Assembly: GCF_013373795.3 (NCBI RefSeq)
Contig: NZ_CP088022.1
Location: 2,914,001 to 2,978,000, forward strand
DNA length: 64,000 nucleotides
Origin: Bradyrhizobium quebecense
GTDB taxonomy: Bacteria > Pseudomonadota > Alphaproteobacteria > Rhizobiales > Xanthobacteraceae
Reading direction: 5' to 3'
A program made the position numbers and the translations under genes. The notes under the pieces are model-generated. The model was not told where the DNA came from, did not search any database, and was given only the letters and a program-made list of their open reading frames with translations. Positions 16,393 to 24,359 of the stretch are shown here, one piece after another. How positions within the stretch are numbered: position 1 is the stretch's first letter; each line of letters begins with the position of its first letter.

Positions 16393-18597
16393 TTATTGCC
16401 CCGTGAACGGTTTGACGCCGTACTGGTCGCCGAGCACGCGCCGACCAGTGCCGGTCGACAGCGAGTCCCCGACCGCGCCGTCGACCATCTTGCGCAGCGT
16501 AACCGTGATGTCGCCGTTCGGCGCCTGCTCGACGCTCGGCGTCGCATCCGTGTAATTGTTGATGGTGACCTGCGGCGGCGTGCCTCCGCCCCCACCGGCA
16601 CCGAGCGCGGCCATTTGACCAGGCGTAAAGACGCCCTCGCCGCGCTTGGCGATGATCGGGACCTCGTCGCCGGCGATGCCGCCAGTGTGGAAGCGCGGCG
16701 CATCATCGAAATAGGTCGAATGGATATAACGCATCGACGTCGGCTCGGAGCCAATGATGCCGCCCGTGTGGTAGAGGCCGCCGAGGCCGCCGCTAAAGCC
16801 GGTCGACGACGTCGCGCCGCCGGCCGACGCGCCGCCAAGCGAGAACAGGCCGAGGCCGCCGGCAGCCGACTGCAGTGACCGCATCAGCGGCTCGACGATC
16901 GTGATCTTGATAATCATCTGCTCGATCGCCTTGACGATCGCATTCGACATATCGGTAAAGCCCTGGCCGGCCGACTTGGCGCCCGTCGTGATATCGGTCA
17001 GGCCGTTGACCAGGTCGCCCTCGATCGAGGACGCGATCCCCTTAAAGGCATTGTTGGTGCGGATCGCCGCCGCATAGGTGCTGTCCAGCGCGGCCGGCAC
17101 GTCGTTTCCATAGATCCCCTTGAGCTGCGAGGCGATCGCGACGTCGTCCGACGACAGGAACGCCGTCTTGCTGCTGAAATCGATTTGCGAGCTTACCTTG
17201 GCGCGCGCCAGGGCGTCGGCGGCAGCAGCCGCGCGATCGCGCAGCGCGGCGAACTGCGCGGCCTGCGCCGCCGTTTCCTTGCCGTTATTGGCCTGCACTG
17301 CCGACGTCTCGGCGGCCGTCGCGCGGAACGACGCGAGCGCGGCATCGCCGAGCCCGACCGCCCTGGTATCGGCCTCCTGCGTCTCGGTATGCTTCCGCAG
17401 CGAGTTGATGGCGCGATCGACGGGATCTGCGGCCACATCGCCCCGCGCCGCCACATTGGACGGCCGGCCGAACTGCAGCCCGGCCAGGCCCGCCTGCATC
17501 GACTTGAGCGACGCTGCCTGCCCCTGCCAGGCGAACTCGTTCTGCGCGTTACTGGTGTCGGTGATCGAGGAGCCCGTCCCGGCGTACCACTTGATATCCT
17601 CTGGCCTGATGCGCTCGACCGACGAGCTCAGGATGCGGCCGGCCGATTCCCAGAAGTCGAGCGAGAAAACCGACGCATTCTTGAAATCCGACAGGGCGCG
17701 CTCGGTTTCCGGCGTGATCCCGATCCTGATGCCGACCGTCTGGTTTGTGCCAGGGCCGCCGACAGCGCCGGACAGGGCGTCGAGCTGCTCGTTTGCCGCC
17801 TTCTCGATCGCGTCCCGGTCGATCGACTTGATGAATTTCGCCGCCCGCTCGATCAGGTCATCCAGGAACGGCAGCAGATCCGCGAACGCTGCTTTCATGT
17901 AGAGCGACCATTGGACCGAGCTCTTGCGCCATTCCGCATCGAAATCGGAGGCGCGCTTGACCGTCTCGTCGTCGATGACGGCGCCGGCAGCCTGCGCCTG
18001 GTTGCCGAGATCCGCCATCGCGCCGGCACCCTGCTGCAACAGCGGCACCCATTCCTTGGTAAAGCCAAGCATCTGCGCGATCGCGATCGCGTCCTGCGGA
18101 CTGCGTGCACGGCTGACCAGGTCGGCCGCGATCTGCAGCAGCTGGTTCTGGCTAATCAGCTGCCCGTTGGCATTGCGCAGGCTGATGCCGTTGGCATCGA
18201 ACTCTTTCGACAGTGAATTAGCGTTGCGCTGCGCGTCGTTGAGCAGCTGCGCCGACTTTTCCAGCCCCGCATTGATCTGGCTTTCGGTCAGCCCTGCGAT
18301 CTGGCCGCCGAACTGGACGCCCTGCAGATCCTTGAGCGACAGGCCGACGCGATCGGCAAGCGCCCCCATGTCGGCGAGCGACTTGTTAAAGCTGACGACA
18401 TAATCCAGCGCCTTGTTGACCGTCGCCGCCGCAGCGACCGCACCGGCGCCGAGCTCGATCAGGCCGACGTTAAAATCCGTCGCCGCATCCGTGCCGCGTT
18501 GCGCGGCGCCGGCGGCACTGTCCATTGCCCGCTCGTAATCGGCCGCGCCTTGCGTATTCGCGTCGATAACGAGCTCGGTCACGACCTGGTCGGCCAT
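16393..18597 (-). CDS. Tape measure protein
   Basis: 734 residues from the ATG at 18597, which shares ATGA with the end of the chaperone frame. Long helical, Ala/Asp/Gln-rich regions (AAQRGTDAATDFNVG, LLNDAQRNANSLSKEFDANG) with hydrophobic spans and a Gly-rich C-terminal segment (GGASAGGATSSTGFSGG). It sets tail length and is ejected first. It follows the tail chaperones as usual. If the classical 1.5 Angstrom per residue rule holds, the tail is short for a siphophage, about 110 nm. Confidence 0.85.
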   Translation of the reverse strand: MADQVVTELVIDANTQGAADYERAMDSAAGAAQRGTDAATDFNVGLIELGAGAVAAAATVNKALDYVVSFNKSLADMGALADRVGLSLKDLQGVQFGGQIAGLTESQINAGLEKSAQLLNDAQRNANSLSKEFDANGISLRNANGQLISQNQLLQIAADLVSRARSPQDAIAIAQMLGFTKEWVPLLQQGAGAMADLGNQAQAAGAVIDDETVKRASDFDAEWRKSSVQWSLYMKAAFADLLPFLDDLIERAAKFIKSIDRDAIEKAANEQLDALSGAVGGPGTNQTVGIRIGITPETERALSDFKNASVFSLDFWESAGRILSSSVERIRPEDIKWYAGTGSSITDTSNAQNEFAWQGQAASLKSMQAGLAGLQFGRPSNVAARGDVAADPVDRAINSLRKHTETQEADTRAVGLGDAALASFRATAAETSAVQANNGKETAAQAAQFAALRDRAAAAADALARAKVSSQIDFSSKTAFLSSDDVAIASQLKGIYGNDVPAALDSTYAAAIRTNNAFKGIASSIEGDLVNGLTDITTGAKSAGQGFTDMSNAIVKAIEQMIIKITIVEPLMRSLQSAAGGLGLFSLGGASAGGATSSTGFSGGLGGLYHTGGIIGSEPTSMRYIHSTYFDDAPRFHTGGIAGDEVPIIAKRGEGVFTPGQMAALGAGGGGGTPPQVTINNYTDATPSVEQAPNGDITVTLRKMVDGAVGDSLSTGTGRRVLGDQYGVKPFTGQ

Positions 18598-18959
18598 CAA
18601 TCCACCTGCAGTTTTGAGTAATCGACCAGATAGAGATCATCCAACATTTCGATGATCTCGAGCTCCCATGGAGCCAGGTCGGTTTGCGTCCGACGCAGGA
18701 AAGCGTCGATGTCCTGCCATTCCAGCGGCGACAGCGCGAAACCGTTGCCGCCTTTGCGCCGGCGCATCCGGTCATAGATGCGCCAGAGATAGAGCAGCCC
18801 CGCCGGCATCGGCGGGACCTTGAGGATCGCTTCCCGTTCGGCCCTGCGCTTTGGATCGCGCGTCCTTAGCAGGAGGCCCTCGAGGACCTGGCGATAGGTC
18901 TCGCCGGCGTCGCCGGCCCTCGAGGACAGCAGGAAACTGCGCTCGGCGTATGCCCTCAA
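18597..18959 (-). CDS. Tail assembly chaperone, downstream (gpT-like) frame
   Basis: 119-120 residues that lack an ATG; the only possible initiator is a TTG at 18959 inside the stop of the preceding gene, without a well-placed ribosome site. The frame is open back into the end of the preceding gene (AGFYEALKSDLRAYAERSF). This is the lambda G/GT pattern: the region is most likely made only as a -1 frameshift extension. Helical, basic (LLYLWRIYDRMRRRKGG). It chaperones tape-measure and tail-tube assembly. Confidence 0.75.
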   Translation of the reverse strand: MRAYAERSFLLSSRAGDAGETYRQVLEGLLLRTRDPKRRAEREAILKVPPMPAGLLYLWRIYDRMRRRKGGNGFALSPLEWQDIDAFLRRTQTDLAPWELEIIEMLDDLYLVDYSKLQVD

Positions 18960-19417
18960 GTCTGACTTGAGGGCCTCGTAAAAGCCCGCTCGCTCGTCAG
19001 GTACTCAGTGACCTGGACGAAGAAACTGCCGAGCTCCGGCCGCAGGAACAGATTGACTGCGCTCTCGAGCATGAACGGGATGGGATCTGGCGAAACCGTC
19101 GTGAACGTTGGATTCGGCGACCAGCCGACGATCCGGCGGCAAACCTTTGTTACGTTCTGCCGGCGCCGATCGGCCACCGTTTCATCCTCGGTTTTCCATT
19201 TGCGGCCGTTGACCTGCGCGAACTCGATCGCCTTCTCCTTCTCGATCGCGTCGCGGGTCGATTCATTGTTGAGCGCGATCGTCTGCGGATGCGCAGGTCC
19301 GGCGAGCTCGATCACCCAGCCGATCGGCGTATCCGTGCCAGGCTTGCGGATCTGCAACTTGAACGTGTCGACGGGCAAATGCGCGGAGAGATCGAGGATT
19401 GCAGTTGATTCAGTCAT
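18956..19417 (-). CDS. Tail assembly chaperone, upstream (gpG-like) frame
   Basis: 153 residues, MTESTAILDLSAHLPVDTFK. Placed between the major tail tube and the tape measure, where chaperones always lie. It ends ...ERAFTRPSSQT. A -1 slip near its end would give a fusion of about 273 residues with the next frame. A GC-rich hairpin lies in the 107-base gap upstream. Confidence 0.75.
   Translation of the reverse strand: MTESTAILDLSAHLPVDTFKLQIRKPGTDTPIGWVIELAGPAHPQTIALNNESTRDAIEKEKAIEFAQVNGRKWKTEDETVADRRRQNVTKVCRRIVGWSPNPTFTTVSPDPIPFMLESAVNLFLRPELGSFFVQVTEYLTSERAFTRPSSQT
18978..18984 (-). promoter_or_regulatory. Candidate -1 ribosomal frameshift site CTTTTAC
   Basis: In the zero frame the codons are GGG-CTT-TT-A read as CGG GCT TTT ACG; a -1 slip on TTT gives TTT again, then TAC GAG GCC CTC, entering the chaperone extension. 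The -1 frame is open only from a stop 30 bases upstream to here, which fixes the slip window. The heptamer is not a textbook X-XXY-YYZ site, so the exact slip codon is uncertain. Confidence 0.6.
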
Positions 19418-19443
19418 GTCGGGTGCCTTTTGTCGGAAAGGTT

Positions 19444-19471
19444 GGCCGCAGGGTCCGACAACCCTGCGGCC
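19444..19471 (-). terminator. GC-rich hairpin downstream of tail tube gene
   Basis: A perfect 11-bp stem GGCCGCAGGGT / ACCCTGCGGCC with a 6-base loop, in the gap between tail tube and chaperone genes. On the transcribed strand it is followed by AACCTTTCC, not a U-run, so it is an attenuator or mRNA 3'-end stabiliser rather than a strong terminator. Confidence 0.6.
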
Positions 19472-19524
19472 GGTTCTCGCGAGAACATTCCATCGGCCTA
19501 TGGTCGGCGCCGATCACTCAAACG

Positions 19525-20742
19525 CTACGCTGCGGTAGTCTGGAACGAGATCATGCTGTTATTGCCGGTCGCCGAGGTATCGATGCCGACCAGCGCCGGC
19601 GGGACCGTGATCGTCTGCGTGCGACCTCCGCCTTGCTTGGAGAGCGCCGAGGGATCGACGCCGCCGAGCGTGAAATTCGGCACCGTGATCGACATGAAGT
19701 CTTTCGGCTCGCTCATGTTGTCGACGGCCAGGATGTTGAGGGAATACTGCGTTTCGCTGACGAAATCGGCCAGCAGCTGCAGATCCTTGCGCAGCATGGT
19801 CAGGTTGAGCGAAACCCGCAGCGGCCCCGTGAACACGTCCGGCGCATACTTGATGTTGCCGGAGCCGAACGCATCCGGCGCGCTCGGCTGGATATCCAGC
19901 GACAGATCGAACGAGGTCAGCTCGACCAGGTCGACGCCGCCGAGCCGGATCGTCGCGTCGACGACGGCGAACGGCGTCCCGGCCGTCTCCGACGGGTTGG
20001 TGAAGTATGCGGCCTCCAATGGCCGGATCTTGCCGGTCCCGATGCCGCCGGGATCGAACGTGATGATCCCGTTCGGTGCCATCGAGAATTTGCCCGTGCC
20101 CCAGACGAAATCGTCGAGGACGGTCGCCTTGCCGATGTCGCTCTCGAATTCCTCGATCCCGAAATAGCGCCGGACCAGCGCGGCCGGGTTGACCAGGCGC
20201 TTGCCTGGCCGCGTGATCGTGCAATTCGTATCCGGCGCTGCATTGGCGATCAGCGTCTCCGGCACCGTGATCTTGTTCGCGGAGAGCGCGGAGATCCGCA
20301 GATTGCGAGCATTGTTGCCGGCGTCCGGCAGATTGGTGGCGCGGATGATATCGCCAACCTTAAAGCCCATGTCGATCGGCGAGCCGTTGGCGAAAACGAT
20401 GCCGTCCGCGGCCGTCGTCAATGACGTGAAATCGGCCTGCGTCTTGCTAAGGGGCGCCGCATCCCAAGTGCCGCGCATGATCGCCTCGAGGATCGCGTCA
20501 TGCGAGCCGAGCCACATTTCAGCGTTGTAGCTCGACGAGGTTTTCTGCGTGCCGTGACGGCCGCGGATCGACATGCCGTCGTTGCGGATCGTCTGCGATT
20601 CCGTGGCAGCTTTCGATAGCTTGGCACCTGGACCGCCGGAGATCGGCAGCACAGTAGCGCCGGCGCCGCCCGCGGCGATCTGGCCGAGGCCAGCCTGCGC
20701 CTTGTAGGCGACGCGGCCGGCGGAATTGCTTTGATAGACCAT
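19525..20742 (-). CDS. Major tail tube protein
   Basis: 405 residues, MVYQSNSAGRVAYKAQAGLG. Beta-rich with Gly/Thr/Ser bias; motifs such as FGIEEFESDIGKATVLDDF and ELTSFDLSLDIQPS fit siphophage tail-tube proteins of the large (about 400 residue) class. It is flanked by a strong GC hairpin, as expected for an abundantly made protein. It builds the tail tube on the tape measure. Confidence 0.8.
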   Translation of the reverse strand: MVYQSNSAGRVAYKAQAGLGQIAAGGAGATVLPISGGPGAKLSKAATESQTIRNDGMSIRGRHGTQKTSSSYNAEMWLGSHDAILEAIMRGTWDAAPLSKTQADFTSLTTAADGIVFANGSPIDMGFKVGDIIRATNLPDAGNNARNLRISALSANKITVPETLIANAAPDTNCTITRPGKRLVNPAALVRRYFGIEEFESDIGKATVLDDFVWGTGKFSMAPNGIITFDPGGIGTGKIRPLEAAYFTNPSETAGTPFAVVDATIRLGGVDLVELTSFDLSLDIQPSAPDAFGSGNIKYAPDVFTGPLRVSLNLTMLRKDLQLLADFVSETQYSLNILAVDNMSEPKDFMSITVPNFTLGGVDPSALSKQGGGRTQTITVPPALVGIDTSATGNNSMISFQTTAA

Positions 20743-20763
20743 GCGATCAGTCTCCCGTTTGGA

Positions 20764-21219
20764 TCAGCCGATGAAAAAGAACTGGAAAGGAATCACGACG
20801 ACCAGGCCGAACCAGTTGCCGTCGTCGGAGGCGCTGTCGCCGCCCTGGACGGTCGGCCCCTCGCCGTTCTCGTCCCAGCAGCGCACGCAGGCGCCGGGCT
20901 CGGCGTTGTAGAACGTCGCATCCTTGAAGAGGTCACCGGCCTGGCCGGCGAGCGCGAGATGCGCGGCGAACCCGTAGCCCTTAGGCACGAATACATGCAC
21001 GAAGATGTTGCCCGTGATTAGCCAGGTCTGGTTGCCTGGCGTGCCGACGCCGCGCTTGCGCCGCAGGGTCTCGACGACCTCGAAATAGCACCAGGGCGTG
21101 CCCTGCGGCGGCCAGGGTGTTTGCGGCGGATCCTCATTCTGGAACGAGCTCGGCGCCGCCGTCAAGCCGTCTACATAGCGCGCCCGCATCGCGGCGACGG
21201 CGCCGGCATAATCAGCCAT
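20764..21219 (-). CDS. Tail terminator-like protein
   Basis: 151 residues starting MADYAGAVAAMRARYVDGLT. The N-terminal helix followed by a beta sheet (WCYFEVVETLRRKRGVG, GNIFVHVFVPKGYGFAAHLA) fits tail terminator proteins that cap the tube before head joining. Position directly before the tail tube gene agrees. A longer upstream frame is rejected. Confidence 0.65.
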   Translation of the reverse strand: MADYAGAVAAMRARYVDGLTAAPSSFQNEDPPQTPWPPQGTPWCYFEVVETLRRKRGVGTPGNQTWLITGNIFVHVFVPKGYGFAAHLALAGQAGDLFKDATFYNAEPGACVRCWDENGEGPTVQGGDSASDDGNWFGLVVVIPFQFFFIG

Positions 21220-21229
21220 GGAATAACCT

Positions 21230-21697
21230 CTAGCGTGCCCGGATCTCGAGGGCCGGCTGCCGGACGAGCCAGTCCTGGCGCGCCTTGTCCGACATGTGGC
21301 GCCGGCCGGCCTTGATCTGCTGCGAGAAGGCGGCATAGGCCGCGACGTCACCGAACCGGACCGGCATGAACGTAAATTTCACCGCGGCGCGATTGCCGAA
21401 CCGCGCAGCGACGAGCAGCGCAGTTTCTTGGTAGACCTTCGGCTCGACCTTCATTTTCATCCGGCCGATCTCGATCTTGCGCGCGTAAGGGACCGGGTTG
21501 GAGATATTGATCTGGTCGCCGCGCCGGAATGCCGAAACGTCGCTGACGACATGACCATTTAGGAAAACCGTGTGGCTATCGCGGTAGAGACCGGGATGCG
21601 GATCGTCGACAGATCCGACCGGCGATCGCTGCCGCAGCGTCTCGATCGCAAAATCGACGATGTCCTGCATCGCCAGGTAGCGAAAAACGATTCGCAT
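21230..21697 (-). CDS. HK97 gp10-like neck/tail completion protein
   Basis: 155 residues. Features of gp10-like proteins: N-terminal helix (VDFAIETLRQRSPVGSVDDP) followed by beta strands with an Arg-rich end. It lies between the connector genes and the tail terminator. It probably joins the head to the tail. Confidence 0.6.
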   Translation of the reverse strand: MRIVFRYLAMQDIVDFAIETLRQRSPVGSVDDPHPGLYRDSHTVFLNGHVVSDVSAFRRGDQINISNPVPYARKIEIGRMKMKVEPKVYQETALLVAARFGNRAAVKFTFMPVRFGDVAAYAAFSQQIKAGRRHMSDKARQDWLVRQPALEIRAR

Positions 21698-21987
21698 CAG
21701 CCATCGACCGAGACGAGCTCGTCATGCGGGCCTGTGACGATCTCCTCGACCTCTGTCGGCAAAACGCCGTCGCGGTCGAGATCGGTCATCTCCTGGTCGA
21801 TACGCTGCAGCATTTTGGCCCGCGCCTTTTGCAGCGCGCGCTCTTTCGCCTCCTGGAACGCCTTGCGCGCGTTGAGGCCGGCCAGGTCGCCCGTGATGAC
21901 GAACCGGGCCTCCTCACTGGTCGAGATCCCATTGCGCGCGGCGTCGAGCCTGCGCTGATAGTCGGCCTCGTCGAATACCTTGCCCAT
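21697..21987 (-). CDS. Small helical phage protein of the head-tail region
   Basis: 96 residues, strongly charged and helical (FQEAKERALQKARAKMLQRI). It overlaps both neighbours by one base. No domain recognised; location suggests a neck or assembly factor. Confidence 0.55.
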   Translation of the reverse strand: MGKVFDEADYQRRLDAARNGISTSEEARFVITGDLAGLNARKAFQEAKERALQKARAKMLQRIDQEMTDLDRDGVLPTEVEEIVTGPHDELVSVDG

Positions 21988-22364
21988 CAGCCACGGACCT
22001 GAATCTCGAAAGCGATGATCTGGCCCTGGACGCGCCTGGTCGCGTCGTCAACGCCCATGATGCTGACCTCGGCGCCGGCGATCACCAGGAAATCTCGATC
22101 CGTCAGCGGCAGCATGGTCGACAAGGCAACCTTGCCGTCCGGCACTGCCGCCGAGGGATCATTCAACAGGATGACATGCCGGTCGCCCTGGCGGATCTCG
22201 CCGACAATCTCCGCCGGCTGATAGCCCTTGACCTTCGCCAGGGCCGCCGCCTCTTTCGCGACGGCGCGCGCCGGTCCGACGCCGGCGTAACGCCGGACCA
22301 GGACGGTCTCGCCGTTCTCCTCGAGCGCGCGGATATGCTGGTCGAGGGACTCGTCCGGCGTCAC
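21987..22364 (-). CDS. Head-tail region protein, beta-rich
   Basis: 125 residues, MTPDESLDQHIRALEENGET, with RQGDRHVILLND and DFLVIAGAEVSIMGV pointing to a small beta barrel such as a head-closure protein. It overlaps the upstream gene by four bases. Function inferred from place only. Confidence 0.55.
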   Translation of the reverse strand: MTPDESLDQHIRALEENGETVLVRRYAGVGPARAVAKEAAALAKVKGYQPAEIVGEIRQGDRHVILLNDPSAAVPDGKVALSTMLPLTDRDFLVIAGAEVSIMGVDDATRRVQGQIIAFEIQVRG

Positions 22365-22756
22365 TGGCCGTCAACCTTGCTGGTGATGACCTGGCCGACC
22401 TCGGAGCCGCTCGAGCCGGCCTCGCCATCGTTTGGGCCGCCATTGTCCCCCGCGATCATGCTGCCGAGCAGCTGCTCGAGCTGCGCCGAGTTGTTCTCGA
22501 GCTCGCCGGCGTGGCCCTGCAGCGCCTTATGCTGCTCGTCGATCTTGTCGAGCACGCGATCATAGCGCTGGCCCGTGACGCCGATATCCGTCTCGAGCTT
22601 CCTTGCCCGCGCCAGGCGCGAGCGCATGCCAGCGAGCTCGATCGGCCGTTTGATGTCGATCATGTCGATTCCCTCCAGGATCTCCGGATGCCGCTCGAGC
22701 AGCTCGAGCCGCAATTTCAGATGCGCGATCGCGACCAGCGCCGTGACGCGGTCCAT
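22361..22756 (-). CDS. Helical phage protein of unknown role
   Basis: 131 residues. The first 100 are helical and charged (ALVAIAHLKLRLELLERHPE, RLARARKLETDIGVTGQRYD); the tail is Gly/Ser/Asp-rich. It lies between a fibre-adaptor-like gene and a head-closure candidate. No family recognised. Confidence 0.5.
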   Translation of the reverse strand: MDRVTALVAIAHLKLRLELLERHPEILEGIDMIDIKRPIELAGMRSRLARARKLETDIGVTGQRYDRVLDKIDEQHKALQGHAGELENNSAQLEQLLGSMIAGDNGGPNDGEAGSSGSEVGQVITSKVDGQ

Positions 22757-22763
22757 CGCGCGC

Positions 22764-23123
22764 TCATTTCGCGCGAATGCGCAGCTTGACGACGCGCTCG
22801 AGCTGCTGCCCCTTCGCGGTCTCGATCCGGTTTGCGATGCTGTAGACGCGGCCGAGCTCGCCGCCGGTCAACGTCACCAGCGCGACGGTCGCCGTGTTGC
22901 TCGAGGCGCTCGCGACGATGCCCTGCGGCAGCACGTAGCTCGAGGCCTTGATGCCGTCTGCCGGCGTCACGGTCTCGCCGGCGGCGAGGCGCGCGCGCTC
23001 GGCCGGCGAGAGCAGAACGTCGAACCAATCGAAACCGCGCTCGACGACCTCCGCCGGCGCCTTGGCCGGCCAGAACAGCAGCGTCCGCGCGTTGCGCGGC
23101 GCCTTGAGCACGCGATCGGCCAT
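22764..23123 (-). CDS. Beta-sandwich adaptor-like protein
   Basis: 119 residues from the ATG at 23123, which shares ATGA with the upstream stop. The C-terminal half (YSIANRIETAKGQQLERVVK) resembles an Ig-like module found in phage adaptor proteins, where GxxxERT-type endings are common. Likely structural. Confidence 0.5.
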   Translation of the reverse strand: MADRVLKAPRNARTLLFWPAKAPAEVVERGFDWFDVLLSPAERARLAAGETVTPADGIKASSYVLPQGIVASASSNTATVALVTLTGGELGRVYSIANRIETAKGQQLERVVKLRIRAK

Positions 23124-23743
23124 CACCAGACCTCCGACAGCATGAGCAGCGAAACCGCGTCAGGGATCAGCGTCTTGACGTCTGGCGACAATTGCCAGGC
23201 CTTGTCGCTGACGCCGATGACGAGATCGCGCACCAGCGCGGGATTTGTCTCGCCGATGCTGTAGAGATGCCGGATCTGCAACAGGATGCAGGTTTTGACG
23301 ATCGCCGGCAGATCCTCGAGATCCTCGTAACCGGCGTCGAATTCGATAACGATCGGCTCCGGCGCATGCGAGAACGCGAGCGGCCAGGACATGCCGAATT
23401 TCGGGAAGATGCGGACACTATCGCCCGCGGTTTGCACGACATAGCTCGCGGGATCGAGCGTCTGCTGCGTCTCGGTCGCCCAATCGACATACTTAATCGA
23501 ATGGATCGCATCATAGGTGACCGGCGCGATCGGGATCTCGATCACAGGCCGCCAGCACGGCAGCACCCATTGGAACGTCCGCGGCACGAAAGCGCGCTGG
23601 ACCAGGGCCTCACAGTGCCCCGTTGCTGCGCCGATCAGGCCTGAGATCAAAGCGTCGTTTTTCGTGCTCGAGACGCGCAGCTGCGCCTTGGCCTCGTCGA
23701 GTGTGACGGGATAGCCCGCCGGACGCTGGGAGATGCGGAGCAT
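23123..23743 (-). CDS. Head-tail connector, gp6-like
   Basis: 206 residues. The opening (PVTLDEAKAQLRVSSTKNDA) is the typical signature of Phage_connect_1/gp6-like proteins, with helices then a beta core (YVVQTAGDSVRIFPKFG) and a closing helix rich in Leu. It forms the ring under the portal. It follows the capsid block. Confidence 0.8.
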   Translation of the reverse strand: MLRISQRPAGYPVTLDEAKAQLRVSSTKNDALISGLIGAATGHCEALVQRAFVPRTFQWVLPCWRPVIEIPIAPVTYDAIHSIKYVDWATETQQTLDPASYVVQTAGDSVRIFPKFGMSWPLAFSHAPEPIVIEFDAGYEDLEDLPAIVKTCILLQIRHLYSIGETNPALVRDLVIGVSDKAWQLSPDVKTLIPDAVSLLMLSEVW

Positions 23744-23773
23744 GTCGGGAAGCCCTGCCGGAAAGGGAAAGAG

Positions 23774-23801
23774 GCGCCTCGGCCTGGTGCGGCCGAGGCG
23801 C
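23774..23801 (-). terminator. GC-rich hairpin after the putative decoration gene
   Basis: Perfect 11-bp stem GCGCCTCGGCC / GGCCGAGGCGC with a 6-base loop. On the leftward transcript it is followed by CTCTTTCCCTTTCC, pyrimidine-rich but without a true U-run. It could attenuate transcription or protect the mRNA end. Confidence 0.6.
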
Positions 23802-23808
23802 TCGCGGA

Positions 23809-24258
23809 TCAGCCGACGACCTCGTCGACGGTTGCCGCATCATTGTCGGTTGCGAACCCGTACCGCGCATCGAAACCGAGTACAGAGCAGCCGACCAGGC
23901 TCGCGGCGACCGCAGGCGTCACTGACACCTGGAAGAAACCAAAGCCGTTGTTGATGTCGAGGTCCTCCTGCTTGAGGTTGACCAGGACCTGCTTGTTATC
24001 GTCCGCGCCGGCTTTCGTGAGCTGCGTGATCGCCTTGCCGACGATGTCCTTTGCACCGGCGCCGGCGGCCGAGGTCGCCTGCTGGATCTTGGCGTCGACG
24101 GTCGCCGCAGCGCCGAGCGCGCCGACCGAGATGACGGCCATATAGTTGTGGAACTTGCCGGCATCGATCCAGCCCGTGGTCAGCGCGGCAGCGGAGGATT
24201 GCGGGTTGATCGAGTCGACAACGCTGACGCGCTGCGACGGCTTGAGATTGGTGTGCAT
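23809..24258 (-). CDS. Putative capsid decoration / accessory head protein
   Basis: 149 residues from the ATG at 24258, preceded by GAGGAG five bases away. Ala/Gly/Thr-rich beta protein (NYMAVISVGALGAAATVDAK, FFQVSVTPAVAASLVGCSVL). Its place right after the major capsid gene, its strong ribosome site and the hairpins on both sides suggest an abundant head protein. No named family recognised. Confidence 0.6.
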   Translation of the reverse strand: MHTNLKPSQRVSVVDSINPQSSAAALTTGWIDAGKFHNYMAVISVGALGAAATVDAKIQQATSAAGAGAKDIVGKAITQLTKAGADDNKQVLVNLKQEDLDINNGFGFFQVSVTPAVAASLVGCSVLGFDARYGFATDNDAATVDEVVG

Positions 24259-24301
24259 CTGCACTCCTCATGGTTTCGGGAAACTGAAACGCGGCGTTAC
24301 T

Positions 24302-24327
24302 CGCGCCGGCCAGGTCAGGCCGGCGCG
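24302..24327 (-). terminator. GC-rich hairpin after major capsid gene
   Basis: Perfect 10-bp stem CGCGCCGGCC / GGCCGGCGCG with a 6-base loop; no U-run. It is the third such hairpin placed directly after an abundant structural gene. Confidence 0.6.
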
Positions 24328-24359
24328 CCGTCATTGTCCGACGAGCTCGCCGAGCTCGA

